Source of the DNA: Gammaproteobacteria bacterium
GTDB lineage: Bacteria; Pseudomonadota; Gammaproteobacteria; Steroidobacterales; GCA-2729495
DNA length: 57,357 bases
Reading direction: 5' to 3'
Assembly: GCA_003695765.1 (NCBI GenBank)
Contig: RFHQ01000008.1
Location: 1-57,357, forward strand
Positions 16,166-29,224 of the stretch are shown here, piece after piece (the first letter of the stretch is position 1; each line of letters starts with the position of its first letter). Position numbers and translations under genes: made by a program. Below the pieces are notes generated by a model. That model worked only from the letters and a program-made list of their open reading frames with translations, was not told the origin of the DNA and did not search any database.

Positions 16166-16250
16166 GCGAAAGTGGCGGAATTGGTAGACGCGCAGGATTT
16201 AGGTTCCTGTGGGGTAACCCGTGAGAGTTCGAATCTCTCCTTTCGCACCA
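16166..16250 (+). tRNA. tRNA-Leu(UAG)
   Basis: 85-nt class II tRNA with a long variable arm. Acceptor GCGAAAG/CTTTCGC, loop TTTAGGT with anticodon TAG, CCA encoded. Separated from the rest of the array by the island, it has its own TATAAT. Confidence 0.97.
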
Positions 16251-16293
16251 CGCCCGCCCCGCCCACCCGGCCATTTGAGAGAAGTGTTTCTGC

Positions 16294-17592
16294 ATGAGTG
16301 AATTACAGGTTTCCGTCGAGAGCAGCGACGGGCTGGAGCGCCGCCTGCGGGTGCAGGTGCCAGCGGCGCGGATCGAGGACGAAGTCAGCCTGCGCCTGCG
16401 CAAGGTGGGTCGCAACGCGCGGATCAAGGGCTTTCGCCCGGGCAAGGCGCCGCCGAAGGTCATCCGCCAGCGCTACGGCGAGCAGGTGCGGCAGGAAGTG
16501 CTCCAGGACGTGCTGCAATCGAGCTACGCGGAGGCCGTGAACCGCGAGCAGCTGCGCCCGGTCGGCGCGCCGCAGATCCAGCCGGAACGCATCGAGGAAG
16601 GCCAGGACCTGGCCTATGTCGCCACCATCGAGGTCTATCCCGAGGTCAGCCTGGCACCGCTCGACCAGCTCACGGTCAGGCGGCCGGTGGCGGCGGTGAC
16701 CGATGCCGATGTCGATGCCATGCTGGACAAGCTGCGCGAGCAGCGGGCGAGCTTCGAGCCGGTCGAGCGCAAGGCGGCCGACGGTGACCAGGTGCGGGTC
16801 GATTTCGAAGGCCGGATCGACGGGGAGCCGCTGGAGGGCGGCCAGGGCGAGGACGTGCCGATTCGCCTCGGCGCGGGCCAGATGCTGCCGGATTTCGAAA
16901 AGAATCTGCGCGGCTTGTCGGCCGGCGACGAAAAGACGTTCAAGCTCAAGTTCCCGAAGGACTACCACGCGGCCGACCTGGCCGGCCGCAAAGCCGAATT
17001 CACGGTGCGGGTGCGCGAGGTCGGCGAACAGAGGCTGCCCGAACTCGACGCCGATTTCGTCAAGGGCTTCGGCATCGACAGCGGCGAGCTCGCCGAGCTG
17101 CGGGCCGATATCCGCCGGAACATGGAGCGCGAGGTCCAGTCCAGGCAAAGCGCCGAGCTCAAGCGCCAGGTCATGGACGGCCTGCTGGCCGCCAATCCGG
17201 TGCCGGTGCCGGAGAGCCTGGTCCGGCAGGAGGCGGCCAGCCTGCAGCAGGACGCCATGCGGCAGCTGGGCATACAGGATCCGGCCCAGGCGCCGGCCCT
17301 GGAGAGTTTTCGCGATGCGGCGGAAAAGCGGGTGCGGCTCGGGATCCTCGTCGGGACTGTCGTCGCCGAGGAGCAACTCGAGGTCGACCGGGACCGGGTC
17401 CGGGCCAAGGTGGAGGAGATCTGCGCACCCTATGATCAGCCGGAGGAAATCGCGCGGATGTACTTCCAGAACCCGCAGCTGCTGGCCCAGGTCGAGAATG
17501 CCGTCCTGGAGGAACAGGTCGTCGAGCGCCTGCTGGACAAGGCGACGATCACGGATGAACAATGCAGTTTCGACGAGCTGATGGAACGCTGA
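16294..17592 (+). CDS. tig: Trigger factor
   Basis: Ribosome-associated chaperone and prolyl isomerase meeting nascent chains at the exit tunnel. 432 aa. The N-terminal ribosome-binding domain carries the signature [11 protein letters not shown] (family GFRxGKxP). The FKBP-type isomerase domain is at about 155-245 ([25 protein letters not shown]). The helical C-terminal arms domain completes the protein. It heads the tig-clpP-clpX-lon cluster and starts 43 bases after tRNA-Leu. clpP follows after five bases, so co-transcription is likely. Confidence 0.97.
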   Translation: MSELQVSVESSDGLERRLRVQVPAARIEDEVSLRLRKVGRNARIKGFRPGKAPPKVIRQRYGEQVRQEVLQDVLQSSYAEAVNREQLRPVGAPQIQPERIEEGQDLAYVATIEVYPEVSLAPLDQLTVRRPVAAVTDADVDAMLDKLREQRASFEPVERKAADGDQVRVDFEGRIDGEPLEGGQGEDVPIRLGAGQMLPDFEKNLRGLSAGDEKTFKLKFPKDYHAADLAGRKAEFTVRVREVGEQRLPELDADFVKGFGIDSGELAELRADIRRNMEREVQSRQSAELKRQVMDGLLAANPVPVPESLVRQEAASLQQDAMRQLGIQDPAQAPALESFRDAAEKRVRLGILVGTVVAEEQLEVDRDRVRAKVEEICAPYDQPEEIARMYFQNPQLLAQVENAVLEEQVVERLLDKATITDEQCSFDELMER

Positions 17593-17597
17593 CGACG

Positions 17598-18242
17598 ATG
17601 GAATCGAAACCGGACATGGAAACCAGGGCCCTGAACCTCGTGCCGATGGTGGTCGAGCAGACCGCCCGCGGCGAACGCGCCTATGACATCTATTCCCGCC
17701 TGCTGAAAGAGCGGGTGGTATTCGTTGTCGGGCCGGTCGAAGACCACATGGCCAACCTCGTGGTCGCGCAGCTGCTGTTCCTCGAATCGGAGAACCCGGA
17801 CAAGGACGTGCACCTGTATATCAATTCGCCGGGCGGGTCGGTCAGCGCCGGCCTGTCGATCTACGATACGATGCAGTTCATTCGCCCCGATGTCAGCACG
17901 ATCTGTGTCGGCCAGGCCGCCAGCATGGGCGCGGTCTTGCTGGCGGGCGGCAGCAAGGGCAAGCGGCACTGCTTGCCGCATTCGCGCATCATGATCCACC
18001 AGCCAATCGCCGGCTTCCAGGGTCAGGCGGCAGATATCGACATTCACGCCAAGGAAGTGCTGCAGACGCGCGACCGGCTGAACCGGATCCTGGCGGAACA
18101 CACCGGTCAGCCGATCGAGCGCATCGAAAAGGACACCGACCGGGACAACTTCATGAGTGGCGAGCAGGCGGTCGACTACGGCCTGATCGACAGCGTATTG
18201 GCGCGGCGCGGCGACGCGCCGGCGGCCGACGGAACGGCTTGA
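17598..18242 (+). CDS. clpP: ATP-dependent Clp protease proteolytic subunit
   Basis: Tetradecameric serine protease that degrades substrates fed by ClpX or ClpA. 214 aa. The catalytic triad is Ser109 (GQAASMGA), His134 (IMIHQP) and Asp183 by alignment offset (EKDTDRDNF). ATG 17598 is preferred over an upstream start at 17562 because it follows the tig stop and gives the usual short propeptide before [11 protein letters not shown]. The clpP-clpX pairing is conserved. Confidence 0.97.
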   Translation: MESKPDMETRALNLVPMVVEQTARGERAYDIYSRLLKERVVFVVGPVEDHMANLVVAQLLFLESENPDKDVHLYINSPGGSVSAGLSIYDTMQFIRPDVSTICVGQAASMGAVLLAGGSKGKRHCLPHSRIMIHQPIAGFQGQAADIDIHAKEVLQTRDRLNRILAEHTGQPIERIEKDTDRDNFMSGEQAVDYGLIDSVLARRGDAPAADGTA

Positions 18243-18278
18243 ATCCGCAGTGCGTCAAATTCTGGAAAATGGGCTTTG

Positions 18279-18298
18279 CACGCCTGCCCGCAGGCGTG
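18279..18298 (+). terminator. Hairpin between clpP and clpX
   Basis: Perfect 8-bp stem CACGCCTG/CAGGCGTG with a CCCG tetraloop, followed by TTAT. A weak terminator or processing hairpin that could lower clpX relative to clpP. Confidence 0.45.
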
Positions 18299-18364
18299 TT
18301 ATATGTGCAGGAGAGCGTGGGTTCCACGATCACGAAGCCAAGGCAATCAAGGACTTGAGTCGAT

Positions 18365-19676
<1,312 letters not shown>

Positions 19677-19681
<5 letters not shown>

Positions 19682-19705
19682 AATACATCCGCGCCGCCCG
19701 CATCT
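19677..19705 (+). promoter_or_regulatory. Sigma-32 (heat-shock) promoter for lon
   Basis: -35 CTTGAAA (19677-19683) is an exact match to the sigma-32 consensus. After 14 bases, -10 CCGCATCT (19698-19705) matches CCCCATNT at all but one specified position. It overlaps the clpX stop codon and would start transcription about 100 bases before lon, a known heat-shock regulon gene. Confidence 0.65.
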
Positions 19706-19719
19706 TCGACGGGCGGTTT
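19694..19719 (+). terminator. Hairpin after clpX
   Basis: CCGCCCG/CGGGCGG (7 bp, 9-base loop) followed by TTT. It probably limits read-through from clpX and overlaps the lon -10 element. Confidence 0.4.
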
Positions 19720-19809
19720 CCCCGAAACCAGGAAGCATGGCGACGGCCGGATGCTGCCTTGCGGCATACGGCGGAACCGCAGTTTGCAGATGATTGAGGT
19801 GTGAAGAGC

Positions 19810-22224
<2,415 letters not shown>

Positions 22225-22243
22225 CACGCTCGGCGTTTGTTTA

Positions 22244-22273
22244 TTGACAGCGCTTTTTGGCGCTTGGTATAAG
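22244..22273 (+). promoter_or_regulatory. Sigma-70 promoter of hupB
   Basis: -35 TTGACA (22244-22249), 18-base spacer, -10 TATAAG (22268-22273). The spacer contains the inverted repeat AGCGC/GCGCT (22249-22264), which may double as the end of the lon transcript or as an operator. A leader of roughly 180 bases follows before the hupB ATG. Confidence 0.7.
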
Positions 22274-22461
22274 CTAGCCCACGTCGCGTTTTCGGGGTTG
22301 ACCAAACCAGGTGTTTTTCGAGCTTGCCGGATTCCAGCCGTGGATTCGGCGGCCCTGGTGGTTGCGATGAAGGCCGACTGTGCGGGGGCGGTGGCAGGCT
22401 GCGAAAAGGTCAGCTGTCCGTCGCGGGAGTCACGTATCCATACTCACTAAAAGGTGAATTG

Positions 22462-22734
22462 ATGAACAAGGGTGATCTGATTGAAGTTGTCGCGGACAAG
22501 GCCGAACTGACGAAGGCCGAAGCGACGCGCGCGATCGACGAGACCATCAAGGCCATTACGAAGGCGCTGAAAAAAGGTGATCAGGTTTCCCTGGTCGGCT
22601 TCGGCACGTTTTCGGTGAAAAAGCGCGCGGCGCGGACCGGCCGCAACCCGCGGACCGGCGAAACCATCCAGATCAAGGCCAGCAAGGTGCCGGGCTTCAA
22701 GGCTGGCAAAGGCCTGAAGGATGCCGTAAACTAG
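22462..22734 (+). CDS. hupB: DNA-binding protein HU (beta-type)
   Basis: Small histone-like nucleoid protein that bends and compacts DNA as a dimer. 90 aa with the whole family pattern: [15 protein letters not shown]-terminus, [20 protein letters not shown] core and the DNA-contacting arm [15 protein letters not shown] ending in [17 protein letters not shown] 22462 is preceded by AAGGTGA. The upstream in-frame start at 22324 is rejected because it lies in the leader. Position between lon and ppiD is conserved in gammaproteobacteria. Confidence 0.97.
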   Translation: MNKGDLIEVVADKAELTKAEATRAIDETIKAITKALKKGDQVSLVGFGTFSVKKRAARTGRNPRTGETIQIKASKVPGFKAGKGLKDAVN

Positions 22735-22777
22735 CGCGCCTTTTCGGGCGGGCAAGGATCCGCCCCAGGCGGGACCA

Positions 22778-22821
22778 TAGACCGCAACTTCCGGGCCTGC
22801 TGCGTTCGGGATTGCGGTCTA
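22778..22821. repeat. Long inverted repeat between hupB and tRNA-Val
   Basis: TAGACCGCAA (22778-22787) and TTGCGGTCTA (22812-22821), a perfect 10-bp stem with a 24-base loop. No T-run follows. It may end hupB transcription or act as a binding or RNA-processing site. Confidence 0.45.
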
Positions 22822-22846
22822 GTCGCTTGGTATGCAGGTTCCGCAC

Positions 22847-22922
22847 GGGTGCTTAGCTCAGCTGGGAGAGCGTCGCCCTTACAAGGCGAAGGTCGTGGGT
22901 TCGATCCCCTCAGCACCCACCA
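22847..22922 (+). tRNA. tRNA-Val(UAC)
   Basis: Acceptor GGGTGCT/AGCACCC, loop CTTACAA with anticodon TAC, encoded CCA. First of a Val-Asp pair between hupB and ppiD. Confidence 0.97.
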
Positions 22923-22930
22923 GGACCAGC

Positions 22931-23007
22931 GGAGTGGTAGTTCAGCTGGTTAGAATACCGGCCTGTCACGCCGGGGGTCGCGGGTTCGAGTCCCGTCCAC
23001 TCCGCCA
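22931..23007 (+). tRNA. tRNA-Asp(GUC)
   Basis: Acceptor GGAGTGG/CCACTCC, discriminator G, encoded CCA. Anticodon loop CTGTCAC gives GTC. It lies eight bases after tRNA-Val and is followed at once by a strong terminator. Confidence 0.97.
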
Positions 23008-23016
23008 TTATTCACG

Positions 23017-23045
23017 ACGCCATGCCCCGGCATGGCGTTTTTTTT
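23017..23045 (+). terminator. Rho-independent terminator of the tRNA-Val/Asp unit
   Basis: ACGCCATGC/GCATGGCGT stem with a four-base loop, followed by a run of eight T. The strongest intrinsic terminator in the window. Confidence 0.92.
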
Positions 23046-23127
23046 GGCGGGACCGGCTTCGGCCCTCGTGTACAATCGCGGCCTTGCGGCTGGCGGGCGA
23101 ATCCGTCACCGCATCCGGGAGAGGCAG

Positions 23128-25038
23128 ATGCTGCAGACGATCAGGGAACGGCTGACTGGCTGGGTGGCCGCCGCGGTGATCCTGGTGATCGGCCTCGCGC
23201 TGGTGGTTTCCTTCGGCAACATGAGCACCGATGCGACCGGTGTGAATTTCGCCGCCAGGGTGAATGGCGAAGACATCTCGCTGCTGGAGTTCCGCCAGGT
23301 CTATCAGAACCAGTTGCAGCGACAGCAGGAACTGCTGCGCGGTGAGTTCTCGCCGGCCCTCGAGCGCCAGCTCAAGCAGAACGTGCTCGAGGGCATGATC
23401 CAGAACCGCGTGCTTGCGCAATACGCCTACGAGCGGGGCTATCGGATCAGCGACCAGCAACTCGCCCAGTTCATCAGCACGGTGCCGGCGTTTCAGGTTG
23501 GTGGCGCCTTTTCCCGCGAGAGCTATATCGCCACGCTGGCCAGCCAGGGGCTGACGCCCGAGGTTTTCGAGGCGGAGCAGCGCCGTCAGATGGCGATCGC
23601 GCAACTGCAGAACGGTATCGTCGGCAGCGCCTTTTACACCCCGACCGAGTATCGCCGTTTCATTCAGCTCGAACAGGAGCAGCGGCAGTTTTCGTGGCTG
23701 CAACTCGAACCCGCGCGGTTTCTCGACAGCGTCACTGTCGCGGACGACGAGATCAAGGCCTTCTACGAACAGAATGCCGATCGGTTTTTGACGGAAGAGA
23801 GCGTGGCGCTCGAGTATGTCGAGCTGCGACTCGACGATGTCGCCGGAGAGGTTTCGGTCGATGACGCGATGGTTCGCGACTACTACGAGGCCAATGCCGA
23901 GCGTTTTTCCACCGAGGAACAACGGCATGCGCGACACATACTGATCGCGGTCGACGATGCCGATAACGACGCCGAGGCCGCGGCCAGAGCGCAGGAGCTG
24001 TACGAGCAGTTGCAGGCGGGCGCGGATTTCGCCGAACTCGCGAAAGCCAATTCCGATGATCCGGGCTCGGCGGAGTCGGGCGGCGATCTTGGCTGGGCCG
24101 GCAAGGGCACCTTCGTCAAGGCTTTCGAGGATGCGCTGTTCGCGCTCAAGGAAGGCGAAATCTCCAAGCCGGTGCGCAGTGAGTTCGGCTACCACATCAT
24201 TCAGCTGTTGGAGATCAAGCCGGGAGAACGGCAGCCATTCGACGTCGTTCGCGACAGCCTGACGGCGGAACTGCGCCGGCAACTGGCAGAGGATCGTTTC
24301 TACGAGCTCGCCGAACGCATGGATGACCTGGCGCTCGAGAATCCGGGCAGTCTGGCCCCGGTCGCCGAGCAGCTCGGCCTCGAACTGAAGACGGTCGAGA
24401 ATTTCACCCGTGCCGGCGCCGGGCCCTTCGGGTACGACCAGACCCTGATCGACACGGTGTTTTCCCCAGCGCTGCTGGAGGATGGCGAGAACAGCCCGCT
24501 GCTGCAGCCCGACAAGGACCACGCCGTGGTGCTGCGCGTCGCCGAGCACCGCTTGCCGCAGGCCCGGCCACTGGACGAGGTTCGCGGCGAGATCGAGCAG
24601 GAGCTGCGCCTGACCAAGGCGGCGAAACTGGCGCAGGAGCGCGGCCAGCAGATACTCGGGCGGCTGCGCTCGGGCGAAGCCGCCGCCGATGTCGCGGCGG
24701 CCAGCGGGCTGGAACTCAAAGGCGGCGAATTCTATGGCCGCGATGCCCAGTTGCCGCCGGAGCTGCTCGGCGCCGTCTTCCGCGCGCCGGCGCCCGCGGA
24801 GGGTGCGGCCTATATCGACGGACTGCCGACCAGCGACGGCGGTTTCGCGATCTTCCTGCTGAGCGCGGTGCAGCCGGGCCGGCCCGAAGCCCTGCCGCGC
24901 GCCCAACGCGACCAGCGCAAGGCGCAACTGGCGCAACAAATGGGCAATGCGTCGCTCGTCGCACTGGTGCAGGATTTGCGGCGGGCGGCCGAAGTCGTGA
25001 TCTCGCCGAACATTTTCGAGGATTCGGACAGCCTCTAG
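23128..25038 (+). CDS. ppiD: SurA N-terminal/parvulin periplasmic chaperone PpiD
   Basis: Inner-membrane-anchored periplasmic chaperone that assists proteins leaving the Sec translocon. 636 aa. Short cytoplasmic N-terminus, one membrane span (about 13-32), SurA-type N-terminal chaperone domain, parvulin-like domain at about 265-364 (RHARHILIAV, GGDLGWAGKG, FGYHIIQLLE) and a C-terminal domain. ATG 23128 follows GGGAGAGG. The longer ORF from 23032 runs through the tRNA terminator and is rejected. E. coli PpiD has little isomerase activity, so chaperone function is the safer call. Confidence 0.94.
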   Translation: MLQTIRERLTGWVAAAVILVIGLALVVSFGNMSTDATGVNFAARVNGEDISLLEFRQVYQNQLQRQQELLRGEFSPALERQLKQNVLEGMIQNRVLAQYAYERGYRISDQQLAQFISTVPAFQVGGAFSRESYIATLASQGLTPEVFEAEQRRQMAIAQLQNGIVGSAFYTPTEYRRFIQLEQEQRQFSWLQLEPARFLDSVTVADDEIKAFYEQNADRFLTEESVALEYVELRLDDVAGEVSVDDAMVRDYYEANAERFSTEEQRHARHILIAVDDADNDAEAAARAQELYEQLQAGADFAELAKANSDDPGSAESGGDLGWAGKGTFVKAFEDALFALKEGEISKPVRSEFGYHIIQLLEIKPGERQPFDVVRDSLTAELRRQLAEDRFYELAERMDDLALENPGSLAPVAEQLGLELKTVENFTRAGAGPFGYDQTLIDTVFSPALLEDGENSPLLQPDKDHAVVLRVAEHRLPQARPLDEVRGEIEQELRLTKAAKLAQERGQQILGRLRSGEAAADVAAASGLELKGGEFYGRDAQLPPELLGAVFRAPAPAEGAAYIDGLPTSDGGFAIFLLSAVQPGRPEALPRAQRDQRKAQLAQQMGNASLVALVQDLRRAAEVVISPNIFEDSDSL

Positions 25039-25045
25039 GCCGGGC

Positions 25046-26320
25046 ATGACCAGGCTCGCCCTGCACTGGCAGATCCTCATCGCCATCCTGCTGGCGGTCG
25101 CCGCCGGATGGCTCGGCGGGGAGCAGGCCTCGATCGGCTCGCTCCAACTGGTGGCGGCCTACGACTTCATCGGCACGTTGTTCATCAACGCGCTGAAGAT
25201 GCTGATCGTGCCGCTGATCGCCTCGTCGATCATCGTCGGCGTGGCCGGGATCGGCTCCGGCGGCAATCTCGGCAGGCTCGGTGGCAAGACGCTGCTGTTC
25301 TATGCCCTGACGACACTGGCCGCGATTCTCGTCGGCCTGGCGCTGGTCAACCTGCTGCAGCCGGGCATCGTCGCCGGCCAGCCGGCGCGCGAGTTGCTGG
25401 CCCTGGACGCGGACAGTGGCGACATCGGCAGCCGCGTCGCCGAGCGCGGCGCCGGTGACGTCGTCGAGATCTTTCTGCGCATGGTGCCGCCCAACATCGT
25501 CGATGCGGCCGCGCGCGGCGAGATGCTCGGCATCATCTTTTTCTGCCTGTTGTTCGGTTTCTTCATGACCCGGCTGGAGCACGGGCTGGCCGAACCCCTG
25601 TTTCGCTTCTGGACCGGCGTCTTCCAGGTCATGATGCGGATCACCGAGTGGGTGATGAGGTTCGCGCCGATCGGTGTCTTCGGCCTGGTGGCGGAGACCG
25701 TCAGCAAGACCGGCTTCGATGCCGCCCGGCCGCTGATCAGCTTCAGCCTGGTCGTGATCGCCGCCCTGCTGCTGCACGCGCTCGTCGTTCTGCCAGTGCT
25801 GCTGCGTGCGGTCGCGCGGGTGCCGCCGCTGGCGATGTTCCGGGCCTGCGCGCCGGCCATGCTGACGGCGTTCTCAACGGCGTCGTCCTCGGCCACCCTG
25901 CCGGTCACGATCGACTGCGTGGAGCGCCGGGCCGGTGTTTCGAACCGGGTCAGCAGTTTTGTGTTGCCGCTCGGTGCCACCGTCAACATGAACGGCACGG
26001 CGCTCTACGAGTGCACGGCGGCCCTGTTCCTCGCCCAGGCCTACGGGCTGCAGCTGGACATCGGCATGCAGTTCACGGTCGTACTGATCGCACTGGTGAC
26101 GTCGATCGGCGTCGCCGGGATCCCGTCGGCCTCGCTGGTGGCCATCGCGATCATTCTTGCGGCTGTCGGGCTGCCGGTCGAGGCATTGGGCGTGCTGTTC
26201 GTATTCGATCGCCTGCTCGACATGGCCCGGACGGCGGTCAACGTGTTCGGCGACGCCTGCTGCGCCGTGATCGTGGCGCGTCTGGAAGGCGAGGAGCGCG
26301 TGCTGCGTTCAGCCGGCTGA
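25046..26320 (+). CDS. Dicarboxylate/amino acid:cation symporter (DAACS family)
   Basis: Inner-membrane Na+- or H+-coupled carrier of the GltP/DctA family for glutamate/aspartate or C4-dicarboxylates. 424 aa with about eight hydrophobic segments plus re-entrant hairpins. HP1 contains the serine-rich [12 protein letters not shown]. The TM7 motif NMNGTALYE (family NMDGT, here with Asn in place of Asp) is clear. The substrate cannot be fixed from sequence. It starts seven bases after the ppiD stop, and its 3' end overlaps that of fabI on the opposite strand by 12 bases. Confidence 0.9.
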   Translation: MTRLALHWQILIAILLAVAAGWLGGEQASIGSLQLVAAYDFIGTLFINALKMLIVPLIASSIIVGVAGIGSGGNLGRLGGKTLLFYALTTLAAILVGLALVNLLQPGIVAGQPARELLALDADSGDIGSRVAERGAGDVVEIFLRMVPPNIVDAAARGEMLGIIFFCLLFGFFMTRLEHGLAEPLFRFWTGVFQVMMRITEWVMRFAPIGVFGLVAETVSKTGFDAARPLISFSLVVIAALLLHALVVLPVLLRAVARVPPLAMFRACAPAMLTAFSTASSSATLPVTIDCVERRAGVSNRVSSFVLPLGATVNMNGTALYECTAALFLAQAYGLQLDIGMQFTVVLIALVTSIGVAGIPSASLVAIAIILAAVGLPVEALGVLFVFDRLLDMARTAVNVFGDACCAVIVARLEGEERVLRSAG

Positions 26321-27109
26321 GGTCTCGGGCTGCGGGAAACCCATGCCCAGCGCCCGGAAACCGGCATCGACGTAGATCACTTCGCCGGTGATGCCCGAGG
26401 CGAGATCCGAGCATAGGAAGGCCGCTGCATTGCCGACTTCGTCGATGCTGACATTGCGTTTCAGCGCAGCGCCTTCGGCGCCGATCCTGAGCATTTCGCG
26501 GATGTTGCCGATACCGGCGGCCGCCAGCGTCTTGATGGGACCGGCGGAGATCGCGTTGACCCGGATGCCGTCCAGGCCCAGGTCGGCCGCCATGAAGCGC
26601 ACATTGGCCTCCAGGCTGGCCTTGGCGGGCCCCATGACATTGTAATTCGGAATCGCCCGGATCGCCCCGAGGTAGGTGAGCGTCAGCAGGGCGCCGTCCC
26701 GGCGCAGCATGCCCCGGCCGGCCTTGGCCAGTGCCGCAAAGCTGTAACTGCTGATGTCATGCGCGATGCGAAAGCCTTCGCGGTTCACGCAGTCCAGGTA
26801 ACGCCCGTTCAGCTGATCACGCGGCGCATAACCCACCGAATGCACGATGATGTCCAGCTCATCCCAGCAGTCGCGCAGCGTGGCGAAGGCAGCGGTGATC
26901 TCCTCGTCGCTGGATACGTCCATCGGCACGCAGACCCGGGCATCGAGCTCGTCGCCCATGGCTTCCACGCGATCGCGCAGCTTCTCTCCCTGGTAGCTGA
27001 AGGCCAGTTCGGCGCCTTCGCGCGCCATGGCGCGGGCGATGCCCCAGGCGATCGAGCGGTTGCTCGCGATGCCGACGATGAAGGCGCGTTTTCCGGCAAG
27101 AAACCCCAT
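26309..27109 (-). CDS. fabI: Enoyl-[acyl-carrier-protein] reductase (NADH) FabI
   Basis: Final reduction in each fatty-acid elongation cycle. 266 aa SDR enzyme starting [20 protein letters not shown]. The catalytic set Tyr146, Tyr156 and Lys163 ([18 protein letters not shown]) matches E. coli numbering, and Gly93 in SVGYAP is the wild-type residue at the triclosan-resistance position. ATG at 27109 follows GAGGG on the minus strand. The in-frame ORF extension to 27271 is upstream noise. It is transcribed divergently from the methyltransferase gene. Confidence 0.96.
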   Translation of the reverse strand: MGFLAGKRAFIVGIASNRSIAWGIARAMAREGAELAFSYQGEKLRDRVEAMGDELDARVCVPMDVSSDEEITAAFATLRDCWDELDIIVHSVGYAPRDQLNGRYLDCVNREGFRIAHDISSYSFAALAKAGRGMLRRDGALLTLTYLGAIRAIPNYNVMGPAKASLEANVRFMAADLGLDGIRVNAISAGPIKTLAAAGIGNIREMLRIGAEGAALKRNVSIDEVGNAAAFLCSDLASGITGEVIYVDAGFRALGMGFPQPETSAG

Positions 27110-27137
27110 GTAATGACCCTCGCTGCTGGCGGCGCCC

Positions 27138-27168
27138 ATTGTAATCGACGCCGGTGGCGAGGACGCAA
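27138..27168 (-). promoter_or_regulatory. Possible fabI promoter
   Basis: Minus strand TTGCGT (27163-27168), 19-base spacer, TACAAT (27138-27143), about 30 bases before the fabI ATG. The spacer is long, so this is tentative. Confidence 0.35.
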
Positions 27169-27228
27169 GCCGGCCGCCAAAGGTGTTGGTGCTCAGGTAG
27201 AATAGGCCGCTGGTAATCGGGGTGCAGG

Positions 27229-28005
27229 ATGCAGCAGAGACCGGAGCTGACCCGCGACGCGGGCAGGGCATGGCTGCGCAGCCGGCAGGGCCGCCGCCTG
27301 CTGGCTGCCGAACGCCGTGAGCTGCGCGATGCGCTCGACAGCATCTTCGGCGAGTTGCTGCTGCAGATCGGTGACTGGGGCGGGGCGGACTTCTTCCGCC
27401 TGGCCCGTACTCGCCGGGCGGCCCTGCTGGCGGAATGGCCGGGACCGGAGGTCGCGGCCGTCAGCCGCCTCGACGAGCTCGCCGTCGCATCCGATTCCGT
27501 CGACGCCGTGCTGCTGGTGCATGCGCTGGATGCCGCCGAAGATCCGCGGGCCCTGCTGCGCGAGGCCAGCCGCGTGTTGCGTCCCGACGGTCACCTCGTC
27601 ATCCTCGGTTTCAATCCCTTCGGTCCCTGGGGCCTGCGCCATTTCCTGTCGCGGCGCCGTTATCCGCCGGGCGCGCGGCACTTCATCTCCGAACGGCGGC
27701 TCGGTGACTGGTTGAGCCTGCTGAACTTCGGCGTGCAGCGGCGCGACTATTATCATTATCATCTGCCGCTGCAGGTCAGCGCCGGACGGGTCGCCGAAGA
27801 GCCGGCGGAACGGCGCATGAACCGGCTGGCCCGGCGCCTGCGGCGTGCGGGGCGCCGCCACCTACGGCGGCCGCTGTTCGCCGCCTGCTACCTGCTGGTG
27901 GCCCGCAAGGAGATCTATCCGCTCACGCTGGCACGCCCCGGCTGGCGCCGGCGGCCGCGTCTCGTGGGCGGGCTCGTGAACCCGACCAGCCGGAACGCAG
28001 CGTGA
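27229..28005 (+). CDS. YafS-like SAM-dependent methyltransferase domain protein
   Basis: 258 aa class I methyltransferase fold of the Methyltransf_11 type. The later motifs are good: [23 protein letters not shown] and [19 protein letters not shown]. Motif I, which usually reads like LxxGCGTG, is LLQIGDWGG here and lacks the glycine-rich SAM loop. The C-terminal about 60 residues are Arg-rich. Position directly upstream of rnhA-dnaQ matches E. coli yafS, whose function is undetermined. The stop overlaps the rnhA GTG. Confidence 0.82.
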   Translation: MQQRPELTRDAGRAWLRSRQGRRLLAAERRELRDALDSIFGELLLQIGDWGGADFFRLARTRRAALLAEWPGPEVAAVSRLDELAVASDSVDAVLLVHALDAAEDPRALLREASRVLRPDGHLVILGFNPFGPWGLRHFLSRRRYPPGARHFISERRLGDWLSLLNFGVQRRDYYHYHLPLQVSAGRVAEEPAERRMNRLARRLRRAGRRHLRRPLFAACYLLVARKEIYPLTLARPGWRRRPRLVGGLVNPTSRNAA

Positions 28006-28466
28006 AGTCCGTCGAGATCTACACGGACGGCGCCTGCCGCGGCAACCCGGGACCGGGCGGCTGGGGTGCGCTGCTGATCTACAACGGCAAGGAACGCGAG
28101 TTGCACGGCGGCGAGCCGGCGACGACGAACAATCGCATGGAACTGCTCGCCGCGATCCGGGCCCTGGAAGCATTGCGCGAACCCTGCCGCGTGCAGCTGT
28201 ATACCGACTCGGACTACCTGCGCCGCGGTATCAGTGAATGGCTGCCGGCCTGGAAACGCCGCGGCTGGCGCACCAGCAGCCGCAAGCCGGTGAAGAACGT
28301 CGACCTGTGGCAGCGCCTGGACGCGCTGGCACAGGCACATCGCGTGGAGTGGCACTGGGTGCGCGGCCACTCGGGCCATCCGCAGAACGAGCGCGCCGAT
28401 GGGCTGGCGAATCTCGGTATCGACGAGATGCTGGCCGCGGCAGGGAAAACGGCATGCGACAGGTAG
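28002..28466 (+). CDS. rnhA: Ribonuclease HI
   Basis: Removes RNA from RNA-DNA hybrids (R-loops, primers). 154 aa with the DEDD catalytic set Asp9 ([11 protein letters not shown]), Glu47 (NNRMELLAA), Asp69 (YTDSDY) and Asp133 (NERADGLAN), and the basic protrusion around residues 80-100. GTG start overlaps the methyltransferase stop (GTGA). The dnaQ start lies inside its 3' end (13-base overlap). In E. coli rnhA and dnaQ are adjacent but divergent; here they are co-directional. Confidence 0.97.
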   Translation: MKSVEIYTDGACRGNPGPGGWGALLIYNGKERELHGGEPATTNNRMELLAAIRALEALREPCRVQLYTDSDYLRRGISEWLPAWKRRGWRTSSRKPVKNVDLWQRLDALAQAHRVEWHWVRGHSGHPQNERADGLANLGIDEMLAAAGKTACDR

Positions 28467-29158
28467 TACTGGATACGGAAACCACCGGCCTGGAGGTCGA
28501 GCAGGGCCACCGGGTGATCGAGATCGGCTGCGTGGAGATCATCAATCGCCGCCGCACGGACCGCTACTATCACGTCTATCTGAACCCGGAACGGGAGATT
28601 GACGAGGCGGCCGAGGAAATCCACGGCATTTCCAGGCAGATGCTCGCCGGCAAGCCGCGATTCGCCGAGATCATGGAAGAGCTGATCGACTTCCTCGGCG
28701 GCGCCGAGCTGGTCATCCACAACGCCGAGTTCGATATCGGCTTCCTGAACAACGAAATCCGGCTCGCCGGCGGCCGCATGCAGATCACCGACTGCTGCAA
28801 GGTGATCGATACGCTGTTGCTGGCCCGGCAGTTGCATCCCGGCCAGCGCAACAGCCTGGATGCCCTGTGCAAGCGCTACCAGGTCGACAATTCCGGGCGC
28901 GAGCAGCACGGTGCGCTGCTGGATGCGCAACTGCTCGCCGATGTCTACCTCGCGATGACCGGTGGTCAGGTGGCGCTGACGCTGGACGAGCCAGGCGCCG
29001 CTCAGGCGCGGTCGACCGCGACCCGGAGCCGTACAGCGCCGCGAGACCTCGCGCTGCGGCGGGCCACGGCGGAGGAACTGGCGGCCCACGAGGAATATCT
29101 GGCACTGCTGGACGCGAGCTGTGAGAGCGGTGCCGTCTGGCGACGGCTGGAATCCTGA
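28454..29158 (+). CDS. dnaQ: DNA polymerase III epsilon subunit (3'-5' exonuclease)
   Basis: Proofreading exonuclease of the replicative polymerase core. 234 aa DEDDh exonuclease. ExoI LDTETTG with Asp7 and Glu9, Exo[15 protein letters not shown], and Exo[19 protein letters not shown] with the catalytic His and Asp. A flexible linker and the C-terminal segment that binds the alpha subunit follow (about 185-234). ATG 28454 gives [12 protein letters not shown] as in homologues. The longer frame from 28238 is the antiparallel shadow of rnhA. Confidence 0.96.
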   Translation: MRQVVLDTETTGLEVEQGHRVIEIGCVEIINRRRTDRYYHVYLNPEREIDEAAEEIHGISRQMLAGKPRFAEIMEELIDFLGGAELVIHNAEFDIGFLNNEIRLAGGRMQITDCCKVIDTLLLARQLHPGQRNSLDALCKRYQVDNSGREQHGALLDAQLLADVYLAMTGGQVALTLDEPGAAQARSTATRSRTAPRDLALRRATAEELAAHEEYLALLDASCESGAVWRRLES

Positions 29159-29224
29159 GGCACCGATGGCCGTGGTGGCCGGACCGTAATACACTCCGCC
29201 GCTGGGCAAGGTTGGCCGAAGTCA

